A program made the position numbers and the translations under genes. A model generated the notes under the pieces. The model was not told the DNA's origin and did no database searches. It saw nothing but the letters and a program-made list of their open reading frames with translations. This document shows, piece after piece, positions 8,610-16,195 of a DNA stretch of 44,923 nt. Every line of letters begins with the position of its first letter. Position 1 is the stretch's first letter. This stretch comes from Bradyrhizobium sp. (lineage in GTDB: Bacteria > Pseudomonadota > Alphaproteobacteria > Rhizobiales > Xanthobacteraceae), in the NCBI RefSeq assembly GCF_019244115.1, contig NZ_JAFATE010000314.1:1-44923 (forward strand), read 5' to 3'.

Positions 8610-9542
8610 TCAGGCCTGGCCGTGTGCGCGTGCGCGCAATCGCAGCCAGTTCCTGATGAAGATGTTCGAGAGGATATTGGTGATGAGCCAGAGGATCATC
8701 AGAAGTGCGGCCGAACGCCCGACATTCGTATACTGGAAGAATTCGAGATAGGCCTGCACCTGGAACACCATCAACCGGTCGCCGGGCCCGCCCTGGGTCA
8801 TCGCATAGATGATGTCGAACTGCTGGATCGAGTCCAGCAGGCGGAACAGCGAAGCGGTGATGATGTAGGGCGCCAGCATCGGCAGCGTGATGCGGAAGAA
8901 CACGAAACTGGCCGGCACGCCGTCGAGCGCGGCCGCCTCGAACGGCTGGCGCGGCAGCGAGCGCAGGCCGGCGAGCAGCAGGATCATGATGAAGGGCGTG
9001 TAGACCCAGATGTCGACCAGCACCACCGTGAACAGCGCGCTCGACGGATCAGAGGCCCATTTGAAGTCGGTGACGCCGAACAGACTGACGAGATAAGAGA
9101 GAATGCCAAAGCCCGGATTGGTCATCAGCTTCCACATCAAGGCCGCGATGGCGGGCGCGGTCATCAGCGGCAGCAGCAGCACGATCGAGACCGCGTTGTG
9201 GAAGCGCGTCGGACGCCGTAGCAGGAGTGCGATGCCAAGCCCGAGCAGGAGCTCGAGAATCACGGTCAAGGCAGTGTAGACGAGCGAGATGCGCAGCGTG
9301 TTCCAGAACGCCGGATCCGACAGAAAGTCGATATAGTTGTCGACCCCGATGAAGCCGCGAAGGTACGGCAAATTGAGCCGGTAGCGCTGCAGGGAATAGG
9401 CCGCCGCGGTCACGAACGGCACCAGGATCGCGATGCAGACCAGCAACGCCGGCAGGCTGAGCAGATAAGGCAGCCAGCGACCGCGTGGCCGCGCCTTGCG
9501 GCCGGTCAGCGGGCTGGTGTGAAGAAGCTGAAGTATGCTCAT
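8610..9542 (-). CDS. ABC transporter permease (CUT1, MalF-type)
   Basis: A 310-residue inner-membrane permease that pairs with the downstream one. Six hydrophobic segments are seen, the first at about 24-46 (LPYLLSLPALLVCIAILVPF). The EAA loop is near residue 205-225 (FEAAALDGVPASFVFFRITL). The frame continues upstream of 9542, but I start at the ATG of MSILQLLH because GGTCAGGG lies just before it, and because the upstream part reads as a low-quality Arg-rich peptide through an intergenic hairpin. A gap of 106 bp separates it from the binding-protein gene. Confidence 0.87.
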   Translation of the reverse strand: MSILQLLHTSPLTGRKARPRGRWLPYLLSLPALLVCIAILVPFVTAAAYSLQRYRLNLPYLRGFIGVDNYIDFLSDPAFWNTLRISLVYTALTVILELLLGLGIALLLRRPTRFHNAVSIVLLLPLMTAPAIAALMWKLMTNPGFGILSYLVSLFGVTDFKWASDPSSALFTVVLVDIWVYTPFIMILLLAGLRSLPRQPFEAAALDGVPASFVFFRITLPMLAPYIITASLFRLLDSIQQFDIIYAMTQGGPGDRLMVFQVQAYLEFFQYTNVGRSAALLMILWLITNILSNIFIRNWLRLRARAHGQA

Positions 9543-9572
9543 CCCTGACCATTGATCGCGTTGCGAGGCACA

Positions 9573-9609
9573 CCGCCGGCCCGGACGGGGCCAACTTCCG
9601 AACCGGCGG
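9573..9609 (-). promoter_or_regulatory. Stem-loop between binding-protein and permease genes
   Basis: A perfect 7-bp GC stem (CCGCCGG at 9573-9579, CCGGCGG at 9603-9609) with a 23-nt loop that can itself fold (CCCGGACGGGG). There is no T-run. Stem-loops in this position of ABC operons commonly protect the abundant binding-protein mRNA or attenuate downstream genes; that role is inferred from position only. Confidence 0.4.
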
Positions 9610-9648
9610 GCTGTCATGGTGCGGGAGGAACGGGCACCATGCAAGACA

Positions 9649-11088
9649 TCAGCCGAGACCAGCCTGCTTGAGCTGGCGGTTGATGCTGTCGGCGAGCTTG
9701 TCGAGCCCTTCGTCGACGCTGACCTCCTTGGCGACCATCTTCTGCAGCGAGGCCGCCCATTCGGTGGTCAGATCGAAGAACAGCGGCTGCGCGGTAAAAT
9801 AGATCTTTGCGCCGGGCGCCGAGACGTCGTGCTGCTCGAGATAGCCCGGATAGGACTTTGCGATGCGGTCGCGGAACTCGCTGTCCTTCCAGACCGAGGC
9901 ACGCACCGGATTGACAAAATCCATCTTGCGGGCGCCGAACAGGTCATGCTCGGTCGAAGCCGCCCATTGCATGAAGGTCCAGGCCGCATCCTTCTGCTTG
10001 GAGAAGCTCGACATCGCCAGCGACCAGATCCAGACATTCGGCGTCGGCGCCTTGGCGGCCGGATTGGCCGCGAAGGCGGCATAGCCGAGATGGCCCTTCT
10101 CCTTGTTGTCGCCCCCGTTCATGAAGTAGCCGAGAATGTCGGCATCGAAGATCATGCCGGAGGCGCCGGCGCCGAGATCGGTGCCGACCTGGTACCAGGT
10201 GTAGGTCGACCAGTTCTTTGGTCCCGACTGCTGGATCATCCTGACCCATTTCTCGTGGAAATCCTTCGAGGCCTTGGTGTTCATGGCGGCCTTCAGCTTG
10301 CCGCCCTCCATCACAAAATCCTTTTGGCCGAAATTCGAATAGGCCGACAGGAAGCCCGGATGGATGGTCGCCCATGAGCGCGAGCCGCGCACGCCGACAC
10401 CATAGGGCCCGCCGGCATCCTTGGTGATCTTGGCCGCGACCTCGATCATCTCGTCGAGATTTTGCGGCGGCTTGACGCCGACCTTCTCGAAGATGGTGCG
10501 GTTGTAGGTGATGTTGTTGAGCTCATACCCCCAGGGAATGCACCATTGCTTGGCCTTGCCGGAGCCGAGCTCGGAGCCGGCGACGCCGTCCCACGCCGTC
10601 GAGGCGCGCAGGCCCGGCAGCACGTCATCCCAGGCGAAGGCCGGATTGGTTTTCGCGCCATCCTTGATGTAGGTGTTGAGGTCCTCGATCCACCCGGCGG
10701 GGCCGTAGGTCCAGGTCATGTACGCGCCGGTCATGAACGCGTCGTATTGGTCCGATTTCGACGACAGCGCCGCGGTGACCTTGTCGAAATAGACGTCCTC
10801 CGGGAAGATGTCGTAGGAGACGTTCATTCCGGTCAGCGCCTTGAAGGCGTCGAGGTCGCCGATCATCGCATCGACGTAAGGGTGCTTGTTCAGCAGCAGC
10901 TTGATCGACTTGCCGCTCTGGCCCTTCCAGTTGAAATCCGCCGCCATCGCCCGCGACACCGAGGCTGCGAAGGCGGCATTGGCGGCGAGCCCGGCGATGC
11001 CGAGTTTGGCGGCGCCGTCCAAGAGATCGCGCCGGCTGATGCGCTTCTTGGCGTAGGAGTCGAACAGATTCTTCTCACGATCGAACAT
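9649..11088 (-). CDS. Extracellular solute-binding protein, Tat-exported (CUT1 family)
   Basis: A 479-residue periplasmic binding protein (SBP family 1) that captures the substrate for the importer. The N-terminus has about 15 charged residues and then a twin-arginine signal, KKRISRRDLLDGAAKLGIAG, a hydrophobic stretch and a likely cleavage after AAFA or SRAMA, so export as a folded protein is expected. The mature protein begins near ADFNWKGQSGK and has the usual alternating motifs of the family (YDIFPEDVYFDKV, MTWTYGPAGWIEDLN). It is longer than typical 410-440 residue sugar-binding proteins. It follows the regulator by 25 bp. Presence of a Tat signal and of two ATPases recalls the rhizobial glycerol/polyol importers; the ligand is unknown. 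Confidence 0.88.
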   Translation of the reverse strand: MFDREKNLFDSYAKKRISRRDLLDGAAKLGIAGLAANAAFAASVSRAMAADFNWKGQSGKSIKLLLNKHPYVDAMIGDLDAFKALTGMNVSYDIFPEDVYFDKVTAALSSKSDQYDAFMTGAYMTWTYGPAGWIEDLNTYIKDGAKTNPAFAWDDVLPGLRASTAWDGVAGSELGSGKAKQWCIPWGYELNNITYNRTIFEKVGVKPPQNLDEMIEVAAKITKDAGGPYGVGVRGSRSWATIHPGFLSAYSNFGQKDFVMEGGKLKAAMNTKASKDFHEKWVRMIQQSGPKNWSTYTWYQVGTDLGAGASGMIFDADILGYFMNGGDNKEKGHLGYAAFAANPAAKAPTPNVWIWSLAMSSFSKQKDAAWTFMQWAASTEHDLFGARKMDFVNPVRASVWKDSEFRDRIAKSYPGYLEQHDVSAPGAKIYFTAQPLFFDLTTEWAASLQKMVAKEVSVDEGLDKLADSINRQLKQAGLG

Positions 11089-11113
11089 TCAATCCTCTCC
11101 CTGGTTACACGTT

Positions 11114-12124
11114 TCACTTCCGACCCTTGGTTCTTCTCGTGCCGGATGTCGCCTCCGGCTTGTCACTGGCGAGCGCCTGAGCGGTCGCCTCGTCGGTGAT
11201 GAGCCCGTGCAGCATGCCGCTGCGCAGCACCGCCCGCAGCGCGGTCAGCTTGGGCAGGCCGCCCGCGATCGCCACGATGCGGTGCTTTCGCAGGTCATCC
11301 GCGCTCATGGACGTGGCCCGCGCCGACAGATCGATGTCGAGCACGCGGCCGTCCTCGTGAAAAAAATGCCCGAGCAGATCGGCGCAGGCGCCGACCCGCT
11401 TCAATTCGACGACCTCCTCCGGCTTGATCATGCCGCTGGAGACGAGAAAGCCGTCGCGGCTGATCTGGCCGATGCCGACGAACAGCAGCGAGGCCTGGCG
11501 CGCCAACGCGAAGACGTCGGCTATGCCGTATTGCTTCATCAGCACGGCGCGATCGGCGACGGAATTGGCGAATACCGGCACCGGCAGCAGATAGGCCTCG
11601 GCGCCGGTGCGTTCGGACAGGCGATGGATCACGTCGAACGGATTGGCCGCAAACTTTCGCGTCAACCCGCCGAGCAGCGAGACGAACTGCACCTCGCGCG
11701 CCGGCGTCCGCGGCAACTGCTCGATCACGGCGGCGAGCGTACGGCCATGGCCGACGCCAATGACCTTGTCGTCGCCGCGTTCGAGAATCTGGCGCAAGAA
11801 ACTTGCGCCTTCGAGCGCCAGCGCTTTTAGCGGCAGGTCGCCCTCGCCAAGGTCGGGCGCGACGCGACAGAACGCAAGCCCGAGGCGCTGGGCCAGCGTG
11901 TTTTCCAGCGCGACGCATTCCGCCACCGGTCCTTCGACGAAGACGCGGATCATGCCCTCGCGGCTGGCCCGCGCGATCAGGCGGTGCGCCTTGGTGCTCT
12001 GGATGTTCAGCCGTTCGGCGACTTCCGACTGCGTCAGCCCGGCGGCGAAATAGAGCCAGGCCGCGCGCGTCGCCAGTGACGCATCGTCGTCGATGATCGG
12101 CAGCCTGTCGGAAGACCCAGCCAT
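11114..12124 (-). CDS. SorC/DeoR-like sugar-binding transcriptional regulator (EryD-like)
   Basis: A 336-residue regulator of the SorC family. Residues about 15-55 form a helix-turn-helix (RAAWLYFAAGLTQSEVAERL then IQSTKAHRLIARA), and the rest is the phosphosugar-binding domain with VIGVGHGRTLAAVIEQLP and the closing VAIAGGLPKLTALRAVLRSG, which in the family precedes a final helix. Family members respond to phosphorylated sugars made by the operon kinase. EryD, the erythritol regulator, belongs to this family. I start at the ATG at 12124 (MAGSSDRLP); a start at 12145 would overlap the operator. As first gene of the leftward operon it probably represses itself, the operon and perhaps the divergent one. 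The C-terminus is short and basic (TSGTRRTKGRK). Confidence 0.85.
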   Translation of the reverse strand: MAGSSDRLPIIDDDASLATRAAWLYFAAGLTQSEVAERLNIQSTKAHRLIARASREGMIRVFVEGPVAECVALENTLAQRLGLAFCRVAPDLGEGDLPLKALALEGASFLRQILERGDDKVIGVGHGRTLAAVIEQLPRTPAREVQFVSLLGGLTRKFAANPFDVIHRLSERTGAEAYLLPVPVFANSVADRAVLMKQYGIADVFALARQASLLFVGIGQISRDGFLVSSGMIKPEEVVELKRVGACADLLGHFFHEDGRVLDIDLSARATSMSADDLRKHRIVAIAGGLPKLTALRAVLRSGMLHGLITDEATAQALASDKPEATSGTRRTKGRK

Positions 12125-12139
12125 GCTGAAAACGACCGC

Positions 12140-12174
12140 TTGCAAAATTCTTCACGTCTTGCAAAAAATTGCAA
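12140..12174. promoter_or_regulatory. Three TTGCAA sites, probable SorC-regulator operator
   Basis: Three copies of the self-complementary hexamer TTGCAA start at 12140, 12159 and 12169, so they are 19 and 10 bp apart, about two and one helical turns. Each copy is followed by A-rich sequence (TTGCAAAA). They lie 16-50 bp upstream of the regulator start and 109 bp or more upstream of the divergent kinase start, the only spacer shared by both operons. Face-of-helix phasing fits binding of a tetrameric regulator of the SorC type. A GCCGGTC/GACCGGC hairpin at 12232-12255 lies in the leader of the rightward operon. Confidence 0.6.
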
Positions 12175-12282
12175 AAGCAGCTCCGTGCGTCAAGCCCCTG
12201 ATCATGCTGCGGCGCAACGGTGGTGGCGGCTGCCGGTCGGTGGCACCTGACCGGCTGACCGCAAAGGGCGTAGTGAAGTCGA

Positions 12283-13563
12283 ATGGCAGACCTGTTCCTC
12301 GGCATCGATATCGGCACCGGCGGCGTCCGCGCCTGTGCGATCGATGCACGCGCCGAGATCCAGGGCACGGCTGCGGCGTCCCTGCCGCCGCCGCGGCAGC
12401 AGGGCGATGCGATCGACCAGGAGCCGGAGCTTTGGTGGCAGGCGATGGTGACTGCGATCGGCAAGCTCGGCCAGGCCGTCGATCTCGGCCGCGTCACGCG
12501 CATTTCGGTCGACGGCACGTCCGGCACCTTGCTGCTGATCGATGCGGAGGGCCGGCCGCGTTCGCCTGGGTTGATGTACAACGACGCGCGCTCCGTCGCG
12601 GAGGCAGCCCGCATCGCCAAAATCGTGCCGGCGGAGAGCGGCGCGCATGGCCGCAGCAGCGCGCTGGCAAAACTGCTGCATTTGCTGGACCAGGCCGAGG
12701 CCACCGATCTCCGCCACGCCGTGCACCAAGCTGACTGGATCGCCGGCCGCCTCGCCGCTCTGCACGGCATCAGCGACGAGAACAATGCCTTGAAGCTCGG
12801 CTATGATCCGGTGACCCGCAGATGGCCGGCCTGGCTCGATCACGTCGGCGTGCCGCGCGCGCTGCTGCCAAAGGTGCTGGTGCCGGGGACATCGCTGGCG
12901 ACAATCGATCCGGCCGTCGCGCGATCATTGGGTCTGCCGCCTTCGGCCGAGATCGCGGCCGGCACCACCGACGGCGTCGCCTCCTTCCTCGCAACCGGCG
13001 CAGATCAGCCGGGCGATGCCGTCACTTCGCTCGGCACCACGCTGGTCCTCAAGCAGCTCGCAACCCAGCCCATCTTTGCCGCCGACCAGGGCGTCTACTC
13101 GCACCGCCTCGGCGAGCGCTGGCTCGCGGGCGGCGCCTCCAACACCGGCGGCGCGGCGCTGCTCGCGCATTTCACCGCAGATGAGATGGACCGCCTCACT
13201 CCACAGCTCACACCGGCGGAGCCCACCGGGCTCGACTACTATCCGCTGCCAAAGCCCGGCGAGCGTTTTCCGATCGCCGATCCTTATCTCGCGGCGCGGA
13301 TCACGCCGCGCCCCGCCGAACCGGTTCGCTTTTTTCAGGGCCTGCTCGAGGGCATCGCTGCGGTCGAGGCGCTCGCCTATCAGCGCCTGGCGCTACTCGG
13401 CGCGCACCCCCTGCGCCGCGTCATCAGCATCGGCCGCGGCGCGAAGAATGCACCATGGACGGACATCCGCCGCCGCACGCTCGGCGTTCCCGTCACGACA
13501 GCAGAACAGACGGAGGCCAGTTACGGCGCCGCGCTGCTTGCGCTTCATGGCAGCCCGCCATGA
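12283..13563 (+). CDS. FGGY-family carbohydrate kinase, D-ribulose/xylulose kinase-like
   Basis: A 426-residue kinase, first gene of the divergent operon. The N-terminal nucleotide motif FLGIDIGTGGVRACAID is at about 5-21; RISVDGTSGTLLLIDAEGRP is near 75-95; the likely catalytic base is the Asp in AAGTTDGVASFLATG near residue 230; the C-terminal adenosine motif reads ISIGRGAKNAPWTDIRRR. At 426 residues it is clearly shorter than the EryA-like kinase and resembles the cyanobacterial/plant D-ribulokinase (XK-1) group, by my recollection. Its stop overlaps the start of the HAD gene as ATGA. It could phosphorylate a ketose made or released by the pathway. Substrate uncertain. Confidence 0.8.
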   Translation: MADLFLGIDIGTGGVRACAIDARAEIQGTAAASLPPPRQQGDAIDQEPELWWQAMVTAIGKLGQAVDLGRVTRISVDGTSGTLLLIDAEGRPRSPGLMYNDARSVAEAARIAKIVPAESGAHGRSSALAKLLHLLDQAEATDLRHAVHQADWIAGRLAALHGISDENNALKLGYDPVTRRWPAWLDHVGVPRALLPKVLVPGTSLATIDPAVARSLGLPPSAEIAAGTTDGVASFLATGADQPGDAVTSLGTTLVLKQLATQPIFAADQGVYSHRLGERWLAGGASNTGGAALLAHFTADEMDRLTPQLTPAEPTGLDYYPLPKPGERFPIADPYLAARITPRPAEPVRFFQGLLEGIAAVEALAYQRLALLGAHPLRRVISIGRGAKNAPWTDIRRRTLGVPVTTAEQTEASYGAALLALHGSPP

Positions 13564-14429
13564 CGGAAGGTCCCGTCGCCATCGCCGGGCTTGGCGCCAT
13601 CGCCGACCGTTTCGATCACGTCCTGCTCGACCAATGGGGCACCCTGCACGAGGGCCGCGCGATCGCGCCCGCCGCCTATAGCTGCGTGATGAAGCTTCGC
13701 GACGCGGGCAAGCGCGTGCTGGCGCTGTCCAATTCCGGCAAGCGCGCCGAGGCCAATCAGCGCCGTCTCGCCGCGCTCGGCCTGCCAGCGGAGAGCTATG
13801 AGGGCGTGCTGTCGTCCGGCGAGGTGACGTGGAACGGACTGCGCGCGCGCGATCGCGCGCCGTTCAAGGACCTCGGCCAGGCCTGCTTTTTGATCACGCG
13901 CGACAATGACCGCTCCATCGTCGCCGGACTCGGCCTCAGCCTGGTCGACGATCTCAAACAGGCCGACTTCATCCTGCTCGGCGGGCTCGATGACGCGGCC
14001 GCAGAGCCGGAACAGTGGCGGCGCCGCCTGAGCACGGCGGCGATGCACGACGTCCCGATGCTGTGCGCCAATCCGGACCTCGTGATGTTCGGTGCCGGAG
14101 GACTGATCCCGGCGCCGGGCGCCTTGGCGGCCTTCTATCAATCGCTCGGGGGCAAGGTGAGATTCGTCGGCAAGCCGCATGCCCCGATCTTCGAAGCGGC
14201 GCTGGCGCGGCTCGGCCAGCCGGACCCTAGCCGCGTCCTCGTGGTCGGCGATTCGCTCGATCACGACGTCGCCGGCGGACGCGCGGCGGGCATGCTGACG
14301 GCGCTGATCCGCTCCGGTGTCCACCGGGCGGCGCTGGCGGACGCCGCCGATCTGCCACAGGCGATCCTTAAACTCGCCGGCTCCGAAGCGCGCACGCCGC
14401 ATTGGACACTGCAACATCTGGCCTGGTGA
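13560..14429 (+). CDS. HAD superfamily IIA hydrolase (TIGR01459-like)
   Basis: A 289-residue HAD protein of the NagD-like class IIA group. Motif I is VLLDQWGTLHEG with nucleophile Asp24; motif II is LALSNSGKR; motif III Lys is in VGKPHAPIF; motif IV is VVGDSLDHDVAGG. The second acid of the usual DxD motif is Trp here (DQW), which I associate with the TIGR01459 subgroup and which raises the question of how strongly it acts as a phosphatase. The frame is open back to 13455, but the ATG at 13560 overlaps the kinase stop and is the natural start. Probably removes phosphate from a sugar phosphate of the pathway, as repair or bypass (inference). Confidence 0.82.
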   Translation: MTEGPVAIAGLGAIADRFDHVLLDQWGTLHEGRAIAPAAYSCVMKLRDAGKRVLALSNSGKRAEANQRRLAALGLPAESYEGVLSSGEVTWNGLRARDRAPFKDLGQACFLITRDNDRSIVAGLGLSLVDDLKQADFILLGGLDDAAAEPEQWRRRLSTAAMHDVPMLCANPDLVMFGAGGLIPAPGALAAFYQSLGGKVRFVGKPHAPIFEAALARLGQPDPSRVLVVGDSLDHDVAGGRAAGMLTALIRSGVHRAALADAADLPQAILKLAGSEARTPHWTLQHLAW

Positions 14430-14438
14430 CACCACGCA

Positions 14439-15467
14439 ATGCAGAAACCCGCTGGTATCGACGAACTCCGCCGCATGTCCGCGCGCGTCGGCAGCAACAT
14501 CCTGCTGACGCAGGCCGCCGGCGGCAATTCCTCCATCAAGCAGGACGACGTGCTCTGGGTCAAAGCCTCCGGCATGTGGCTGGCCGATGCCGAGGACAAG
14601 GAGGTCTTCGTGCCGATTTCGCTCTCCGGTGCCCGCGCCGCACTTGCCGAGGACGACGAGCGCATGCCGCTCGCACCGGGCCACCACAGCCCGCTTCGCG
14701 GATCCATCGAGACCTCGCTGCATGCGCTGATGCCGCATCCGGTCGTGCTGCACGTCCATTCCGTGAATACGATTGCATGGTCGGTGCGAACCGACGCGGC
14801 CGACAAGCTGGCCGCGCGCCTTCATGGCCTCGCCTGGCAAAGGCTCGACTATCACCACCCCGGCCTGCCGCTTGCACGCGCCGTGAGCGAAAGCCTGGCG
14901 CGGCGGCCCGCCGACGTGCTGATCCTGGGCAATCATGGCCTCGTCGTCGGCGCGCAAACCTGCGAGGCCGCGGAGGCGCTCGTCCTGGAGGTCGAGCGCC
15001 GCCTTGCGCTGCCACCGCGCAGCGCTGCGCTTGCCGACACGACCGCGCTCGCGGAGATCTGCGATGGCACGGCGTATAGCCCCGTGGCGGACCAGATCAG
15101 CCACCAGCTTGCGACCGACCGTCACAACCTTCGCCTCGTCACGTCAGGCTCGCTCTATCCGGACCACGTCATTTTCCTCGGCCCCGCCTTGCCCGCACTT
15201 GTGGGCGGCGAAACCCTGACGGCGAGACTCGCACACACCGCGAGGGCCGGTTTGCCCGCGCCGATCGCCATGCTGATCCCCGGCAAGGGCATCGTCATCC
15301 GCAACGACGCCAATGCGGCCGCGCAGGCGATGCTGAGCTGCCTCGTGCTGGTTGCGAGCCGCCTGCCGTTGCGGGCACAGATCAAATACCTGCCCGCAAA
15401 GGCCGAGCAGGCCCTGCTCAACTGGGACGCCGAGCGTTACCGTCAACAGATGACGGCAAGTCGCTGA
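14439..15467 (+). CDS. Class II aldolase, RhaD-type N-terminal domain only
   Basis: A 342-residue class II aldolase. TQAAGGNSSIK near residues 24-34 is the phosphate loop; Glu91 (SIETS) and His105/His107 (LHVHS) with His166 (GNHG) form the metal site. The pattern, including the long second half from about 210 to 330, matches the aldolase part of the bifunctional rhamnulose-1-phosphate aldolase/short-chain dehydrogenase proteins of rhizobia, which are about 700 residues; the dehydrogenase domain is absent. It begins 9 bp after the HAD gene. Two class II aldolases of different subtype in one locus suggests two cleavage steps or two substrates. Confidence 0.82.
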   Translation: MQKPAGIDELRRMSARVGSNILLTQAAGGNSSIKQDDVLWVKASGMWLADAEDKEVFVPISLSGARAALAEDDERMPLAPGHHSPLRGSIETSLHALMPHPVVLHVHSVNTIAWSVRTDAADKLAARLHGLAWQRLDYHHPGLPLARAVSESLARRPADVLILGNHGLVVGAQTCEAAEALVLEVERRLALPPRSAALADTTALAEICDGTAYSPVADQISHQLATDRHNLRLVTSGSLYPDHVIFLGPALPALVGGETLTARLAHTARAGLPAPIAMLIPGKGIVIRNDANAAAQAMLSCLVLVASRLPLRAQIKYLPAKAEQALLNWDAERYRQQMTASR

Positions 15468-15483
15468 GAACAGATTGGGATTT

Positions 15484-15600
15484 CCGACGTCATCGCCCGG
15501 CTCGACCGGGCGATCCAGTACGCGGCGGCTCATCAGCTCGAGCACTGCCGTCTCTGGAATACTGGATGCCCCGCTTAAAGCGGGGCACGACAGCGGAGAG
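15484..15600. repeat. Dispersed palindromic repeat; acts as convergent terminator
   Basis: Two strong hairpins: a 9-bp stem at 15492-15514 (ATCGCCCGG / CCGGGCGAT, loop CTCGA) and a 9-bp stem at 15567-15587 (TGCCCCGCT / AGCGGGGCA, loop TAA). The connecting text GATCCAGTACGC and CTGGAATACTGGATG is familiar to me from repeats scattered through Bradyrhizobium genomes. It lies at the convergent ends of the aldolase gene and the VOC gene and overlaps the 3' end of the latter, so it can stop transcription from both sides. Confidence 0.6.
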
Positions 15601-16056
15601 ATATTGAAGCAGCTCAAGTTTGGGCCTGGCTCCCATGTCCTCCGCAAAGCGCAGCAAGTATCCGTCGGGGTCCTGGACCAGGAATTGCCGGCTGCCTTTT
15701 TCCTGATTTCCGATCCGATACCACGCGACGTGACAGTCCCGAAACAGCGGCCAATTTGCCCGCGCGAGTGCATTGAGCAGCGGGTCGACAGAGGCCACGA
15801 ACATCTGGAAATTGATGCCACGTCCCAAGGGGCACTCGAGATGGCCGGTTTCCCAGTTGCCATTGTGCTGGCACAGCATGATCTGCGATCCCTGCAGCTC
15901 GAGATAGAGAAAGCCGTTCTCCGGCCGCTGATACGCGATCTGAAAACCAAGAATGTCGCACCAGAACTGCTTGCTCTTCGCCAGATCGAAGACGTCGAGC
16001 TCGGGGACGAGCGGTGCGAACCCGCCTGTCGGCATTCGGTCCAGTGAATTTTCCAT
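15490..16056 (-). CDS. VOC-family (bleomycin-resistance/glyoxalase fold) protein with repeat-derived C-terminus
   Basis: A 188-residue protein. Residues about 12-135 form a vicinal-oxygen-chelate domain of the bleomycin-binding type (VPELDVFDLAKSKQFWCDIL, then LVQDPDGYLLRFAED). Such proteins bind small molecules or catalyse metal-dependent reactions; the exact role cannot be told. Family members of this type end around residue 130-140. Here a further 50 residues (PRFKRGIQYSRDGSARADEP and beyond) are encoded by the dispersed repeat at 15484-15600, so the tail is probably an accident of repeat insertion. The ATG at 16056 follows CGGAG. Monocistronic and convergent with the aldolase gene. Confidence 0.78.
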   Translation of the reverse strand: MENSLDRMPTGGFAPLVPELDVFDLAKSKQFWCDILGFQIAYQRPENGFLYLELQGSQIMLCQHNGNWETGHLECPLGRGINFQMFVASVDPLLNALARANWPLFRDCHVAWYRIGNQEKGSRQFLVQDPDGYLLRFAEDMGARPKLELLQYLSAVVPRFKRGIQYSRDGSARADEPPRTGSPGRAGR

Positions 16057-16195
16057 TTGCTGCTGCTCCGTGCACGGGCAAGGCTAGACCAAGCGCGCCG
16101 GAAGCAAAAGCGGACCATCAAAGCGTGCCCCGATCAGGCGCGCATCGCGGCCGCAATCGCGACGCTCCGCTCGTTGCGACGAGCCAGGCGGCCGA

